Origin: Segetibacter sp.
GTDB taxonomy: Bacteria > Bacteroidota > Bacteroidia > Chitinophagales > Chitinophagaceae
Length of the DNA: 64,000 nucleotides
NCBI GenBank assembly: GCA_028288485.1
Contig: JAQBNO010000043.1
Location: 93,400 to 157,399, forward strand
Direction: 5' to 3'
The position numbers and the translations under genes are program-made. A model generated the notes under the pieces. It saw nothing but the letters and a program-made list of their open reading frames with translations. It did no database searches and was not told the DNA's origin. Of the stretch, positions 16,928 through 24,913 are shown piece after piece; the first letter of the stretch is position 1, and the number at the start of each line of letters is the position of its first letter.

Positions 16928-17926
16928 ATGTCTGCTGAAAAAATTATATCGGAGTGGAAAATAGGTGCGTTTAAGCCTATATATTGGTTGGAGGGAGAGG
17001 AGCCTTATTTTATTGATAAGGTGATGGATTATGCAGAGCATAAGATTTTGAATGAAAGTGAAGCCGGTTTTAACCTGACCGTTTTTTATGGTCGCGATGC
17101 AGATTGGGCCTCGGTAGTTAGCGCCTGTAGGCGCTACCCGATGTTTGCCGAAAGACAGGTTGTATTGTTGAAAGAGGCCCAGTTTATGAAAGACCTCGAA
17201 AAGCTGGAAACCTACGTAGCAAAGCCTTTGTCTTCAACTGTTTTCGTCGTTGCGTTGAAAGATAAAAAAGTAGATGGCCGTACTAACTTAAGCAAATTGC
17301 TAAAGAAAAATGCGGAGGTCTTTCAAACGAAAAAAATATACGAAAACCAGTTGCCGGAATGGACCAAAAACATGGTGCTGTCAAAAGGAATTGACATTAC
17401 GCAACCTGCTTTGCAGCTATTGATAGATAACATCGGCAACGACCTGAGCCGCCTGGAAAACGAAATAGAAAAAGTTTGGATCAATCTTGGAAATTCAAAA
17501 ACGATTGACGAAAATGCAATTGAAAAGTATGTAGGAATAAGCAAAGAATTTAATGCCTTCGAATTGCAGGCTGCTATCGGGAAAAAAGACCTTGCAAAAG
17601 CAATCCGCATCATTCAATACTTTGAAGCTAATCCTAAAGCCGCGCCTATCCAGTTAATTCTGCCGGCCATTTACTCGTACTTTAGTAAAGTCTATTCCAT
17701 CTTAAGCATGGATGATAAAAGCGAAAATGCAGTAAAGGGTCTTTTTAGTAATAATTTTTATGCGGCAAAAGAAGGGCTTGCTGCTGCCAAGGCATTTGGG
17801 ATACAGGGAACAGAGAAAATCTTATTGCTGTTGCATGAATATAACCTCAGAAGTATCGGCATCAACGATACAGGAACAAGCGATGCCGGCCTTTTAAAGG
17901 AAATGGTGGTGAAGATGGTGAGTTGA
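16928..17926 (+). CDS. holA: DNA polymerase III subunit delta
   Basis: HolA is the subunit of the clamp loader that opens the sliding clamp. Family signatures visible are the N-terminal KPIYWLEGEEPYFIDKVMDYAE, then RRYPMFAERQVVLLKEAQ, LSSTVFVVALKDKKVDGR, and LIDNIGNDLSRLENEIEKV in the lid region. The C-terminal helical part includes KEFNAFELQAAIGKKDLAKAIRII. Delta lacks a functional Walker A motif, as is normal. The 332 residues are usual. It converges on ribF, with a degenerate AAATCACAAAATCACAAAATC-like spacer between them. A weak -7 box TATCTTGC lies at 16900-16907. Confidence 0.93.
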   Translation: MSAEKIISEWKIGAFKPIYWLEGEEPYFIDKVMDYAEHKILNESEAGFNLTVFYGRDADWASVVSACRRYPMFAERQVVLLKEAQFMKDLEKLETYVAKPLSSTVFVVALKDKKVDGRTNLSKLLKKNAEVFQTKKIYENQLPEWTKNMVLSKGIDITQPALQLLIDNIGNDLSRLENEIEKVWINLGNSKTIDENAIEKYVGISKEFNAFELQAAIGKKDLAKAIRIIQYFEANPKAAPIQLILPAIYSYFSKVYSILSMDDKSENAVKGLFSNNFYAAKEGLAAAKAFGIQGTEKILLLLHEYNLRSIGINDTGTSDAGLLKEMVVKMVS

Positions 17927-18027
17927 TTGCTGATTTTGGAGACTGCGAAATGATTGCTGGTGTAGAGATTGACGGATTTTGAGATTAAAATCCAAATCAC
18001 AAAATCACAAAATCAAAAATTTCTTCA

Positions 18028-18972
18028 CTACATCCCCAAATCAAGAATCGCCCCGGCTTTGATTTTGTCCTTTGCTAATTGTTCTTTTAGCTGTTCAAGA
18101 CCGTCGAACTTAACTTCGCCTCTCAGAAATTTATGTATGTAAACCTTCATTACCTGCCCGTAAATGTCTTCGTCGAAATTAAAAATGTTCACTTCTATTG
18201 TTCTTTTGGTTCCGTCAACAGTAGGGCGCATGCCGATATTCATCATTCCTTTTAAAATTACTTCATTCACCCCGATTGTTAGTCTTACTGCATAAACGCC
18301 GTTCCCGGGGATCAATTTTTCTTCATTTTCAATTACGAGGTTTGCTGTCGGGTAGCCAATCGTTCTGCCTAATTTATTTCCTTCAACAACCTTTCCTTCG
18401 AAGAAATAATCATATCCTAAAAAAGTGTTTGCAGTGTCAATATCAGGTTTTAATAATGCTTCCCTGATTTTTGTTGAACTAATGGTTATTTGATTTAATA
18501 CGTGCTCCGGAATTTCTTTTACCCGGTAATTATATTTTTCGCCCATATTTTCGAGCAAATGATAATCTCCCAAACGGTTCTTTCCAAACTTGTGGTCGTA
18601 GCCGATAATAATAGTAGACGGATGAAAGTTTTTTACGAGGAAGTTTTCAATGTACTCTTCCGCCGCCTGGCTTGCAAATTCTTCATTGAAAGCAACCACT
18701 ACCAAATGCTCAATTCCTAACTTATCTAAGAGTTCAGTTTTCTCGGGTAGTGTATTGATTATTTTAACTGCTGATTTTCCGTGCGATACAACTTTTCGTG
18801 GGTGTGGGTGAAAGGTAATGATTACAGTTTCTCCTCCAATTTCAGCAGCCTCTGCTTTCAACAGTTTGATTATTTGCTGGTGGCCCAGATGAACACCGTC
18901 GAATGTGCCGATGGTTATGACGGCCTTTTTAAATTCCGGTAAATGTTGTAAATCTCTATGAACCTGTATCAT
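18028..18972 (-). CDS. ribF: Bifunctional riboflavin kinase / FAD synthetase
   Basis: RibF phosphorylates riboflavin to FMN and adenylates FMN to FAD. The N-terminal nucleotidyltransferase half has GTFDGVHLGHQQIIK, FHPHPRKVV and IIGYDHKFGKNRLG, with the ISSTKIREALL motif closing it. The C-terminal riboflavin kinase half has GKVVEGNKLGRTIGYPTANL and VNIFNFDEDIYGQ. The length of 314 residues is typical. It is divergent from purM across a spacer rich in ACCGGT palindromes. The last riboflavin biosynthetic step, ribH, is encoded 40 kb away in this window, so the pathway is dispersed. Confidence 0.96.
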   Translation of the reverse strand: MIQVHRDLQHLPEFKKAVITIGTFDGVHLGHQQIIKLLKAEAAEIGGETVIITFHPHPRKVVSHGKSAVKIINTLPEKTELLDKLGIEHLVVVAFNEEFASQAAEEYIENFLVKNFHPSTIIIGYDHKFGKNRLGDYHLLENMGEKYNYRVKEIPEHVLNQITISSTKIREALLKPDIDTANTFLGYDYFFEGKVVEGNKLGRTIGYPTANLVIENEEKLIPGNGVYAVRLTIGVNEVILKGMMNIGMRPTVDGTKRTIEVNIFNFDEDIYGQVMKVYIHKFLRGEVKFDGLEQLKEQLAKDKIKAGAILDLGM

Positions 18973-19010
18973 AATAATCGCGCAAAGCTAAGAGAATAAC
19001 TGATACAGTT

Positions 19011-19076
19011 ACCGGTTGCCTGTTGCCGGCAACCGGTAGTTGAAAACTGGTAACTGGTAACCGGTAACCGGTATCT
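19011..19076. repeat. ACCGGT palindromic repeat cluster between ribF and purM
   Basis: ACCGGTTGCC (19011-19020) and GGCAACCGGT (19028-19037) form a perfect 10-bp hairpin. Tandem GGTAACTGGTAACCGGTAAC words follow up to GGTATC. It lies in the divergent promoter region and could be operator-like or simple intergenic repeat debris. Confidence 0.6.
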
Positions 19077-19086
19077 TCTCTCTCAC

Positions 19087-19094
19087 TATCTTTG
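19087..19094 (+). promoter_or_regulatory. Candidate -7 box of purM
   Basis: TATCTTTG fits TAnnTTTG exactly, 24 bases before the purM start. The -33 position falls within the ACCGGT repeats and has no TTG. Confidence 0.45.
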
Positions 19095-19118
19095 CCGCCC
19101 ATCAACTGTACTTATCTA

Positions 19119-20288
19119 ATGTCTTTATATTCTCAACGTGGTGTTTCTGCACAAAAAGAAGAAGTTCATGCGGCGACACAGCATCTTGACCAGGGATTGT
19201 TTCCGAATGCTTTTTGTAAGATTTACAAGGACTTTTTAGGTAACGATGCTAACTGGATAAACATTATGCATGCTGATGGAGCCGGAACCAAAAGCATTTT
19301 AGCGTATTTGTATTGGAAGGAAACAGGTGATATAAGTGTGTGGAAAGGCATTGCCCAGGACGCGGTGATCATGAACCTCGATGACCTGCTTTGCGTTGGA
19401 ATTTATGACAACCTGTTGTTTTCTTCTACTATTGACAGGAATAAACTGCATATACCGGGCGAAGTGCTTGAAGTAATTATAAACGGCACGCAGGAAATAT
19501 TTGATTGGTTAAAAGAGTTTGGCATTAATGTGCACTACTTAGGTGGTGAAACCGCCGATGTGGGCGATGTGGTAAGAACGATTGCAGTCAACGGAACCAT
19601 GACCGCAAGGTGGCCCAAAGAAAAATTGATTACGAACGATAAGATACAACCGGGAGATGTAATTGTCGGTTTTGCCAGTTCGGGTCGATCGGTTTACGAA
19701 ACGGAATATAACAGCGGTATCGGCAGCAATGGTTTAACCAGTGCCCGTCACGATGTCTTAAGTAAAAAATATGCTGATGCCTTCCCCCAAACCTTTGAGC
19801 CTTTATTAAATCAAGAGGTGGTTTATATTGGTGAACATGCTGTAACAGATGAAGTTGAGGTGAACGGAACTAACATAAATATTGGTAAGCTTATTCTTAG
19901 TCCAACCCGAACCTATGCCCCGGTTGTAAAAGAAATGCTGGAGCAGCATTTCGAGGCTATCCACGGTTTAATTCATTGCAGCGGAGGCGGCCAGACCAAG
20001 TGCATGAAATACCTTCCAGGCAATTTAAGGGTTATAAAAGACGATTTATTCGAACCTCCTGTTATTTTTAATATAATCCAAAAGGCGTCGAAATCAGATT
20101 ACAGGGAGATGTACCAGGTTTTTAATATGGGCCATCGGCTTGAAGTTTTTACTTCTGCACAAAAGGCGCAAGACCTGATAAAAATTGGACAAAAATTTGG
20201 GATTGAAGCCAAAATAGTAGGAAGGGTTGAAGAATCGGGTAAAAAGGAATTGATTATTAAGGGAAGCTTTGGGGAAATTAAGTTTTAA
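19119..20288 (+). CDS. purM: Phosphoribosylformylglycinamidine cyclo-ligase (AIR synthetase)
   Basis: PurM closes the imidazole ring in purine synthesis (FGAM to AIR, using ATP). The start is taken at ATG 19119 (MSLYSQRGVSAQKEEVH). Family motifs visible are MHADGAGTKSILAY, AQDAVIMNLDDLLCVG, YLGGETADVGD, VIVGFASSGRSVYET and HCSGGGQTKCMKYLP, followed by MYQVFNMGHRLEVF, the usual FNMGHR-type signature. The protein has 389 residues, longer than the roughly 345 of E. coli PurM, as commonly seen in Bacteroidota. No other pur gene is adjacent. The downstream spacer carries a GTACAAG element. Confidence 0.9.
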   Translation: MSLYSQRGVSAQKEEVHAATQHLDQGLFPNAFCKIYKDFLGNDANWINIMHADGAGTKSILAYLYWKETGDISVWKGIAQDAVIMNLDDLLCVGIYDNLLFSSTIDRNKLHIPGEVLEVIINGTQEIFDWLKEFGINVHYLGGETADVGDVVRTIAVNGTMTARWPKEKLITNDKIQPGDVIVGFASSGRSVYETEYNSGIGSNGLTSARHDVLSKKYADAFPQTFEPLLNQEVVYIGEHAVTDEVEVNGTNINIGKLILSPTRTYAPVVKEMLEQHFEAIHGLIHCSGGGQTKCMKYLPGNLRVIKDDLFEPPVIFNIIQKASKSDYREMYQVFNMGHRLEVFTSAQKAQDLIKIGQKFGIEAKIVGRVEESGKKELIIKGSFGEIKF

Positions 20289-20300
20289 TAAAAAGAGAGA

Positions 20301-20356
20301 TTTTTTGGGACCCGCTTTATAACTTTTTTCGGCATCGTTGTGTCACTCACTTGTAC
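20301..20356 (-). repeat. GTACAAG element, copy 6 (short form, GTGACAC core)
   Basis: On the minus strand the head GTACAAGTGAGTGACACAAC plus GATG is perfect, with tail GCGGGTCCCAAAAAA. It lies between purM and ftsE. Confidence 0.92.
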
Positions 20357-20519
20357 CGCATTGCTTACCCCAGCCGGCCCTGATTCATTTGCCTCAGGTA
20401 GTTTTTCATGCCCTCATCTTCTATTATTAACACCTTTTTTCCCCCTGTTAATTATTATTGTTAGGCAGTACTGCACCGAAACAATATTTTTGCTGAGAAT
20501 ACTACAATAATTAATTGCA

Positions 20520-21209
20520 ATGTCTGAATCAATAGTATCGTTAACAAACGCTAAAATATTCCAGGGAAGTACGCTGATTTTGCAGGATGTAAATATCAAT
20601 GTAAATAAAGGGGAGTTTGTATACCTGGTCGGTAAAACCGGTACCGGGAAAAGCAGCTTGTTAAAAACGCTTTACGGCGATCTCCCTTTAGTTGAAGGAG
20701 AAGGAATGGTAGCAGGTTATAATTTACGGCAGATGAATTGGAAAAAGGTTCCTTTTCTACGCAGGTCTCTAGGTGTTGTTTTCCAGGATTTTCAATTGCT
20801 TACAGACCGGAATGTACACGAAAACCTCAAGTTTGTTTTAAGAGCCACTGGCTGGAAGGATAACAAGTTGATGGAAGAAAAAATAAATGATGTATTGGAT
20901 AAAGTAGGTTTAAGAAGCAAAGGCTTTAAAATGCCTTTCGAAATGAGTGGTGGAGAGCAACAAAGAGTTGATATTGCACGTGCTTTATTAAATTCTCCAA
21001 AACTTGTTCTGGCAGATGAACCAACGGGGAACCTGGACCCTGAAACAAGTGAGGAGATTATGCAGTTGTTATTCCAGATTGCCAAAGATTTTAATACTGC
21101 CGTAATTATGGCTACCCACGATTATATTGTAATTAACCGGTATCCCGGAAGAATGCTGAAAACGGAAAGAGGCCATGTTTACGATAGTGCATCCGTTGCC
21201 GCATTTTAA
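20520..21209 (+). CDS. ftsE: Cell-division ABC transporter ATP-binding protein FtsE
   Basis: FtsE is the ATPase that with FtsX activates septal peptidoglycan hydrolases. Walker A GKTGTGKS is at about 38-45, the Q-loop in VVFQDFQLL, the signature is [14 protein letters not shown], and Walker B plus D-loop is [16 protein letters not shown]. The H-loop is in [23 protein letters not shown] is typical of FtsE. It has 229 residues. The permease gene ftsX is not adjacent here, so it must be elsewhere. The FtsE identity is chosen over a generic LolD-type ATPase on motif similarity and is not certain. Confidence 0.82.
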   Translation: MSESIVSLTNAKIFQGSTLILQDVNINVNKGEFVYLVGKTGTGKSSLLKTLYGDLPLVEGEGMVAGYNLRQMNWKKVPFLRRSLGVVFQDFQLLTDRNVHENLKFVLRATGWKDNKLMEEKINDVLDKVGLRSKGFKMPFEMSGGEQQRVDIARALLNSPKLVLADEPTGNLDPETSEEIMQLLFQIAKDFNTAVIMATHDYIVINRYPGRMLKTERGHVYDSASVAAF

Positions 21210-21250
21210 TACAAAATTACTCATAACTGTATACGTCTTAGTTAACCGGT

Positions 21251-21345
21251 CTTATTTCGAGCCCTTAAAGGGCGAAATATATAAACACAGGGCAAAGCCC
21301 CGGGTTATGACAAAATCTCCAGTAGTAAGCCCTGAAGGGGCGGTA
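21251..21345. repeat. Cluster of three GCCC/GGGC hairpins between convergent genes
   Basis: Three short palindromes lie about 35-40 bases apart: GCCCTTAAAGGGC at 21261-21273 (flanked by TTTCGA and GAAA), GGGCAAAGCCC at 21290-21300, and GCCCTGAAGGGGC from 21329. They occupy the gap between the converging ftsE and fRMsr genes and may end transcription from both sides. The repeated words suggest a dispersed repeat, but no second copy is in the window. Confidence 0.55.
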
Positions 21346-21351
21346 TAATAA

Positions 21352-21825
21352 TTAGAAATTAATCAACGCTACAATCTTCTCAAGATTTTTTTTGTCGGTC
21401 TCATCGAATAAATCATACTCGTTACTATCTACGTCGAATACTGCCACCACTTCATTATTCCGAATAACCGGTACAACTATTTCAGACTTTGACAGGCTGC
21501 TACAAGCTATGTGTCCTGGAAATTTTTCAACGTCCGGTACAATTAATGTTTTGGCCTGCTGCCACGATGTACCACAAACACCGCGTCCCTTTTTTATACG
21601 GGTACAAGCTACCGGTCCCTGGAACGGTCCTAATACCAGTTCATCCTCCTTTACCACATAAAACCCCACCCACAGCCAACCGAACTGTTCTTTCAAAGCT
21701 GCCGTAACGTTTGCCATGTTTGCAACGAGGTCTGTTTCACCTGTTAATAAACCTTCTATTTGTGGAATAAGTGCTGTGTATTGTTCTTCTTTGGTTCCTT
21801 CTATTATACTTAAGTCTTCGGCCAT
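21352..21825 (-). CDS. Free methionine-(R)-sulfoxide reductase (GAF-fold fRMsr)
   Basis: fRMsr reduces free L-methionine-R-sulfoxide in the cytosol. The protein is a single GAF domain of 157 residues. The family's three redox cysteines are visible at Cys74 (VACTRIKKG), Cys84 (GVCGTSW) and Cys108 (HIACSS). Their spacing of 10 and 24 is the same as in the characterised E. coli enzyme. The segment FGWLWVGFYVVKEDELVLGPFQGPVAC is typical, as is FDVDSNEYDLFDETD near the end. There is no signal peptide. It complements the envelope MsrA encoded at 6296-6973. The gene is divergent from the P5C dehydrogenase across a 402-base spacer. Confidence 0.93.
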   Translation of the reverse strand: MAEDLSIIEGTKEEQYTALIPQIEGLLTGETDLVANMANVTAALKEQFGWLWVGFYVVKEDELVLGPFQGPVACTRIKKGRGVCGTSWQQAKTLIVPDVEKFPGHIACSSLSKSEIVVPVIRNNEVVAVFDVDSNEYDLFDETDKKNLEKIVALINF

Positions 21826-22227
21826 GATTTCTTTTTGTTCGCAAAGGTATCTACGATTTTTGTTGGTTTGATTGCTCGCACTCGCCAGCCCCTCGCTGTG
21901 ATGATATTTGTAAGCCTCTGGCTTGCTTTATTGACTGTAATTCAAATAACGCAGTCAAGATGCCTGTTAATAATGGTCACCGTCGCAGGCCGGCAGCAGC
22001 AGCGGACCAGGAAAAGCCGGTCTTGCTTTACGGCACAAGTGTGCGACGCAACGATGTTAAATAGAAATTTTGTTGCCGGGCCCCAAAGCATCCCTTTAAA
22101 AAATAATTCGAAGTTCATATAGGCTTGCTGCATCCGGAAAAAGATAACTTACCTCTAACTGCTTTTTACTTTTCCTGGAAATGGAATGGTTAATTTCGCC
22201 ACTTATTTCTACTTTAAAATTACACCT
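21826..22227. other. Spacer between fRMsr and P5C dehydrogenase (402 bases)
   Basis: It holds GTACAAG element copy 7. The ORFs that cross it have no recognisable domain, and the GC-richer stretch 21860-22030 may be degenerate sequence of unknown origin. No promoter can be assigned with confidence. Confidence 0.6.
22033..22088 (+). repeat. GTACAAG element, copy 7 (short form, GCGACGC core)
   Basis: The head GCACAAGTGTGCGACGCAAC plus GATG has one change from the common head. The tail is GTTGCCGGGCCCCAAAG. Confidence 0.9.
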
Positions 22228-23856
22228 ATGAGCTTAGGATATTTCAGTTACCCGGTTCCTGCAAACGAACCGGTTTTGAATTATGCACCAGGAAGCCCTG
22301 AAAGAGCTGCGTTGAAAAAAGCGCTCGCTGAATTGAAAAAAGAAGAGATTGACATTCCGATGTATATAGGAGGAGAGGAGGTGCGTACAGGTAATATAAG
22401 GTCGCTGCACCCGCCCCATGAAAGAACACACACTTTAGGCAACTATCATTTTGGAGACGATCAACATGTAAAACAGGCAATTGATGCGGCACTAAAAGCC
22501 AGGGAAACATGGTCAAATACCAGTTGGGAAGCCCGGGCGCATATTTTTTTAAAAGCCGCCGACCTCATAGCCACAAAATACCGCCCTTATATGAATGGGA
22601 CCACCATGCTGGGCCAAAGTAAGACGGCTTACCAGGCAGAAATTGACAGTGCATGCGAATTAATAGACTTCCTTCGTTTCAACGTTTATTTTCTTACTGA
22701 AATTTATAAACAGCAACCCATCTCGAGCCCGGGAATGCATAACCGCACTGAATGGAGGGGGCTTGAAGGATTTGTACTGGCAGTAACACCTTTCAATTTT
22801 ACAGCTATTGCAGGCAACCTTCCTGCAAGTGCAGCTATGTGTGGAAATGTAGTTGTATGGAAACCGGCAGATACACAGGTGTATGCAGCGCAAATGTTTA
22901 TGCGTATCATGAAGGAAGCAGGATTACCAGACGGAGTTATTAACCTTGTTTATGTTGAAGGCAGTGTTCTTGGCAATGTTTGTCTTACACACCCTCATTT
23001 TGCGGGTGTTCATTTCACCGGTTCAACGGCCGTTTTTAATACTATTTGGAAAACGATTGGCGAAAACATCGGCAAATACAAGGGATATCCGAGAATTGTA
23101 GGTGAAACGGGCGGGAAAGACTTTGTAGTGGCACATAAAAGCGCCGATGTTGATGTTGTTGTAACTGCTTTGGCGCGTGGTGCTTTTGAATACCAGGGAC
23201 AAAAATGTTCTGCGGCTTCCCGTGCCTATATACCCAGTAATCTTGCAGATGAAATTAAGCGGAAGCTGGTAGCTGAAGTTCAAACCATGAAAATGGGAAC
23301 TGTTGAAGATTTCGGCAACTTCATCGGAGCTGTTATCGACGAAAGAAGCTTCGACAAGATCAAGAGATACCTTGATAATATTGATGGTTCCAGTGCACGC
23401 ATTTTGGTGGGTGGCAAGTGTGATAAAACAAACGGATACTTTGTTGAGCCAACTGTTATAGAAACACAAGACCCGCGGTACGCAACAATGTGTGAAGAAA
23501 TTTTTGGTCCTGTCCTTACCATTTATACCTACGATGCCGACAAGTTTGAAGAAGCTCTGGAGTTTGTAGACACGACTTCGCCTTACGCGCTTACAGGTGC
23601 AATTATTTCGCAGGACAGGGCGGCGGTTGAACTGGCCACGCAAAAATTAAGACACAGCGCAGGCAATTTTTATATCAACGATAAACCTACGGGTGCAGTA
23701 GTAGGTCAGCAGCCTTTCGGCGGAGGGCGGTCGAGTGGTACTAATGACAAAGCGGGCAGCATGATCAATTTATACCGCTGGTTAAGTGCCAGAACGATCA
23801 AGGAAACTTTTAACCCTGCAATTGATTACAGGTATTCGTTTCTTTTAGAACCATGA
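22228..23856 (+). CDS. L-glutamate gamma-semialdehyde (P5C) dehydrogenase
   Basis: This enzyme oxidises glutamate-5-semialdehyde, formed from proline via P5C, to glutamate with NAD. The start is ATG 22228 (MSLGYFSYPVPANEPVLNYA). The aldehyde dehydrogenase fold shows VLAVTPFNFTAIAGNLPASAA, the GSTAVFNTIW loop, the general base Glu293 in VGETGGKD and the nucleophile Cys327 in YQGQKCSAAS. The signature EEIFGPVLTIYTY and the C-terminal QQPFGGGRSSGTNDKAGS match the monofunctional PruA/RocA type. The length of 542 residues is normal. No proline dehydrogenase gene is adjacent. A strong terminator lies 57 bases after the stop. Confidence 0.95.
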   Translation: MSLGYFSYPVPANEPVLNYAPGSPERAALKKALAELKKEEIDIPMYIGGEEVRTGNIRSLHPPHERTHTLGNYHFGDDQHVKQAIDAALKARETWSNTSWEARAHIFLKAADLIATKYRPYMNGTTMLGQSKTAYQAEIDSACELIDFLRFNVYFLTEIYKQQPISSPGMHNRTEWRGLEGFVLAVTPFNFTAIAGNLPASAAMCGNVVVWKPADTQVYAAQMFMRIMKEAGLPDGVINLVYVEGSVLGNVCLTHPHFAGVHFTGSTAVFNTIWKTIGENIGKYKGYPRIVGETGGKDFVVAHKSADVDVVVTALARGAFEYQGQKCSAASRAYIPSNLADEIKRKLVAEVQTMKMGTVEDFGNFIGAVIDERSFDKIKRYLDNIDGSSARILVGGKCDKTNGYFVEPTVIETQDPRYATMCEEIFGPVLTIYTYDADKFEEALEFVDTTSPYALTGAIISQDRAAVELATQKLRHSAGNFYINDKPTGAVVGQQPFGGGRSSGTNDKAGSMINLYRWLSARTIKETFNPAIDYRYSFLLEP

Positions 23857-23913
23857 TTTTTGGAGATTTAAGGACGATGCGGAAATAGAAATACCTCGAC
23901 TTTTTTTAAAGTG

Positions 23914-23950
23914 AAGGAGGCTCCTGGTGTTTTGGAGCCTCCTTTTATTT
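23914..23950 (+). terminator. Rho-independent terminator after P5C dehydrogenase
   Basis: Perfect 11-bp stem AAGGAGGCTCC (23914-23924) and GGAGCCTCCTT (23934-23944), with a 9-base loop and then TTATTTT. Confidence 0.85.
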
Positions 23951-24011
23951 TGCGCCAAAAGAGAAAATAGGTTTTTTAGTTAATGCAAAATTCTTTAAAG
24001 GAATACATTTT

Positions 24012-24199
24012 TTAAAGGTCTTCATTATAGCCGGGTACGTCTGTTAAAAGCTTACGAATTTGTTGCCGGTTCCTTTTTTCTGTAGCCGCCGCTATTAATG
24101 CGTTAATTCTATTGCCAAAAAGTATATCTGCGAGTGCTAATTTTTTGGTTCTTCACATTTACCGACGTCTTTTAAGTATTCGTGGCACACTTCTTCAAT
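24012..24199 (-). pseudogene. Possible decayed gene fragment (unidentified)
   Basis: On the minus strand two adjoining frames read like ordinary protein but have no start codon. One gives IEEVCHEYLKDVGKCEEPKN and then a stop. A shifted frame continues with KLALADILFGNRINALIAA, then ATEKRNRQQIRKLLTDVPGY and NEDL, then a stop at 24012-24014. A single frameshift would join them into about 62 residues. I do not recognise the family. The call rests only on plausible amino-acid composition, so chance is possible. Confidence 0.35.
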
Positions 24200-24218
24200 A
24201 GGTTAAATAAAGATAATT

Positions 24219-24755
24219 ATGGAGATGAACGAAAATGACAAGGATGTGGGAATGGCTCGAATAGTTGAGCGAAATATTGATGCACTTTTACAGCGGCGGA
24301 AAGCCGAGGAACGAAGAAAGACGTTTGAAGAAAAAATTGCTGACACTGTTACCCGTTTTACAGGCAGTATGTTATTTGTTTATATTCACCTCATTCTTTT
24401 TGGAGTTTGGATAATATGGAACCTGAATTGGATTGGCCTAAAGCCATTTGATGAATCTTTTGTAGTGCTTGCTATGATCGCTTCGGTCGAAGCGATCTTT
24501 CTTTCAACATTCGTATTAATAAGCCAGAACCGAATGAACCTGCAGGCGGATAAAAGAGCCGAGTTGGATTTGCAGATCAGCCTTCTAACAGAGCATGAAG
24601 TAACTCGCATTGTATCTATTGTATCGGCAATGGCCAAAATGATGAAAATTGAACACTCTTTTGATGCAGAGATTGCCGAACTGTCGAAAGATGTTGAGCC
24701 CGAAAAAGTGTTGGACACAATGGAAAGATTTACAAAAGACAGTCAGGATGTTTAA
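24219..24755 (+). CDS. DUF1003 membrane protein
   Basis: This is a member of the DUF1003 family of small inner-membrane proteins of unknown function. Two membrane helices are visible (about 48-68, GSMLFVYIHLILFGVWIIW, and 80-103, FVVLAMIASVEAIFLSTFVLI). They are followed by the family's conserved QNRMNLQADKRAELDLQIS segment. The cytosolic C-terminal part (EHEVTRIVSIVSAMAKMM) is helical. It has 178 residues, starting at ATG 24219 (MEMNENDKD). It is isolated, with a possible gene relic upstream and a GTACAAG element downstream. Confidence 0.9.
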   Translation: MEMNENDKDVGMARIVERNIDALLQRRKAEERRKTFEEKIADTVTRFTGSMLFVYIHLILFGVWIIWNLNWIGLKPFDESFVVLAMIASVEAIFLSTFVLISQNRMNLQADKRAELDLQISLLTEHEVTRIVSIVSAMAKMMKIEHSFDAEIAELSKDVEPEKVLDTMERFTKDSQDV

Positions 24756-24774
24756 GGATGAAAAATGTTATTTG

Positions 24775-24832
24775 GCACAAGTGTGCGACGCAACAAAAGT
24801 TCCCGGGTTCACAAATGCCCGTTCCATAAAAA
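24775..24832 (+). repeat. GTACAAG element, copy 8 (short form, GCGACGC core)
   Basis: Head GCACAAGTGTGCGACGCAAC followed by AAAA in place of GATG. The tail is AATGCCCGTTCCATAAAAA. It lies between the DUF1003 gene and fbp. Confidence 0.85.
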
Positions 24833-24913
24833 TTTTCTTCATTTGTTCTTGAATACCGTTTGACTGGTATAACTTTAAAGCATTTAAGAACAATTTCTAA
24901 ACCAAGCTGCGCC

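Noticed and set aside
21835..22122. Open frame across element copy 7 encoding a VCDATM peptide
   Set aside because: The same head encodes similar peptides wherever it lies, the spacer length to the tail changes by single bases between copies, and no copy has a conserved start, so the element is non-coding.
23023..23643. 206-residue minus-strand ORF
   Set aside because: It is antisense to the catalytic part of P5C dehydrogenase and has no family features.
24774..24790. Sigma-54-type -24/-12 promoter (TGGCAC...TGC) in element copy 8
   Set aside because: The GG and GC dinucleotides are not at the required 10-base spacing in the right order, and the resemblance comes from the first bases of one copy only.
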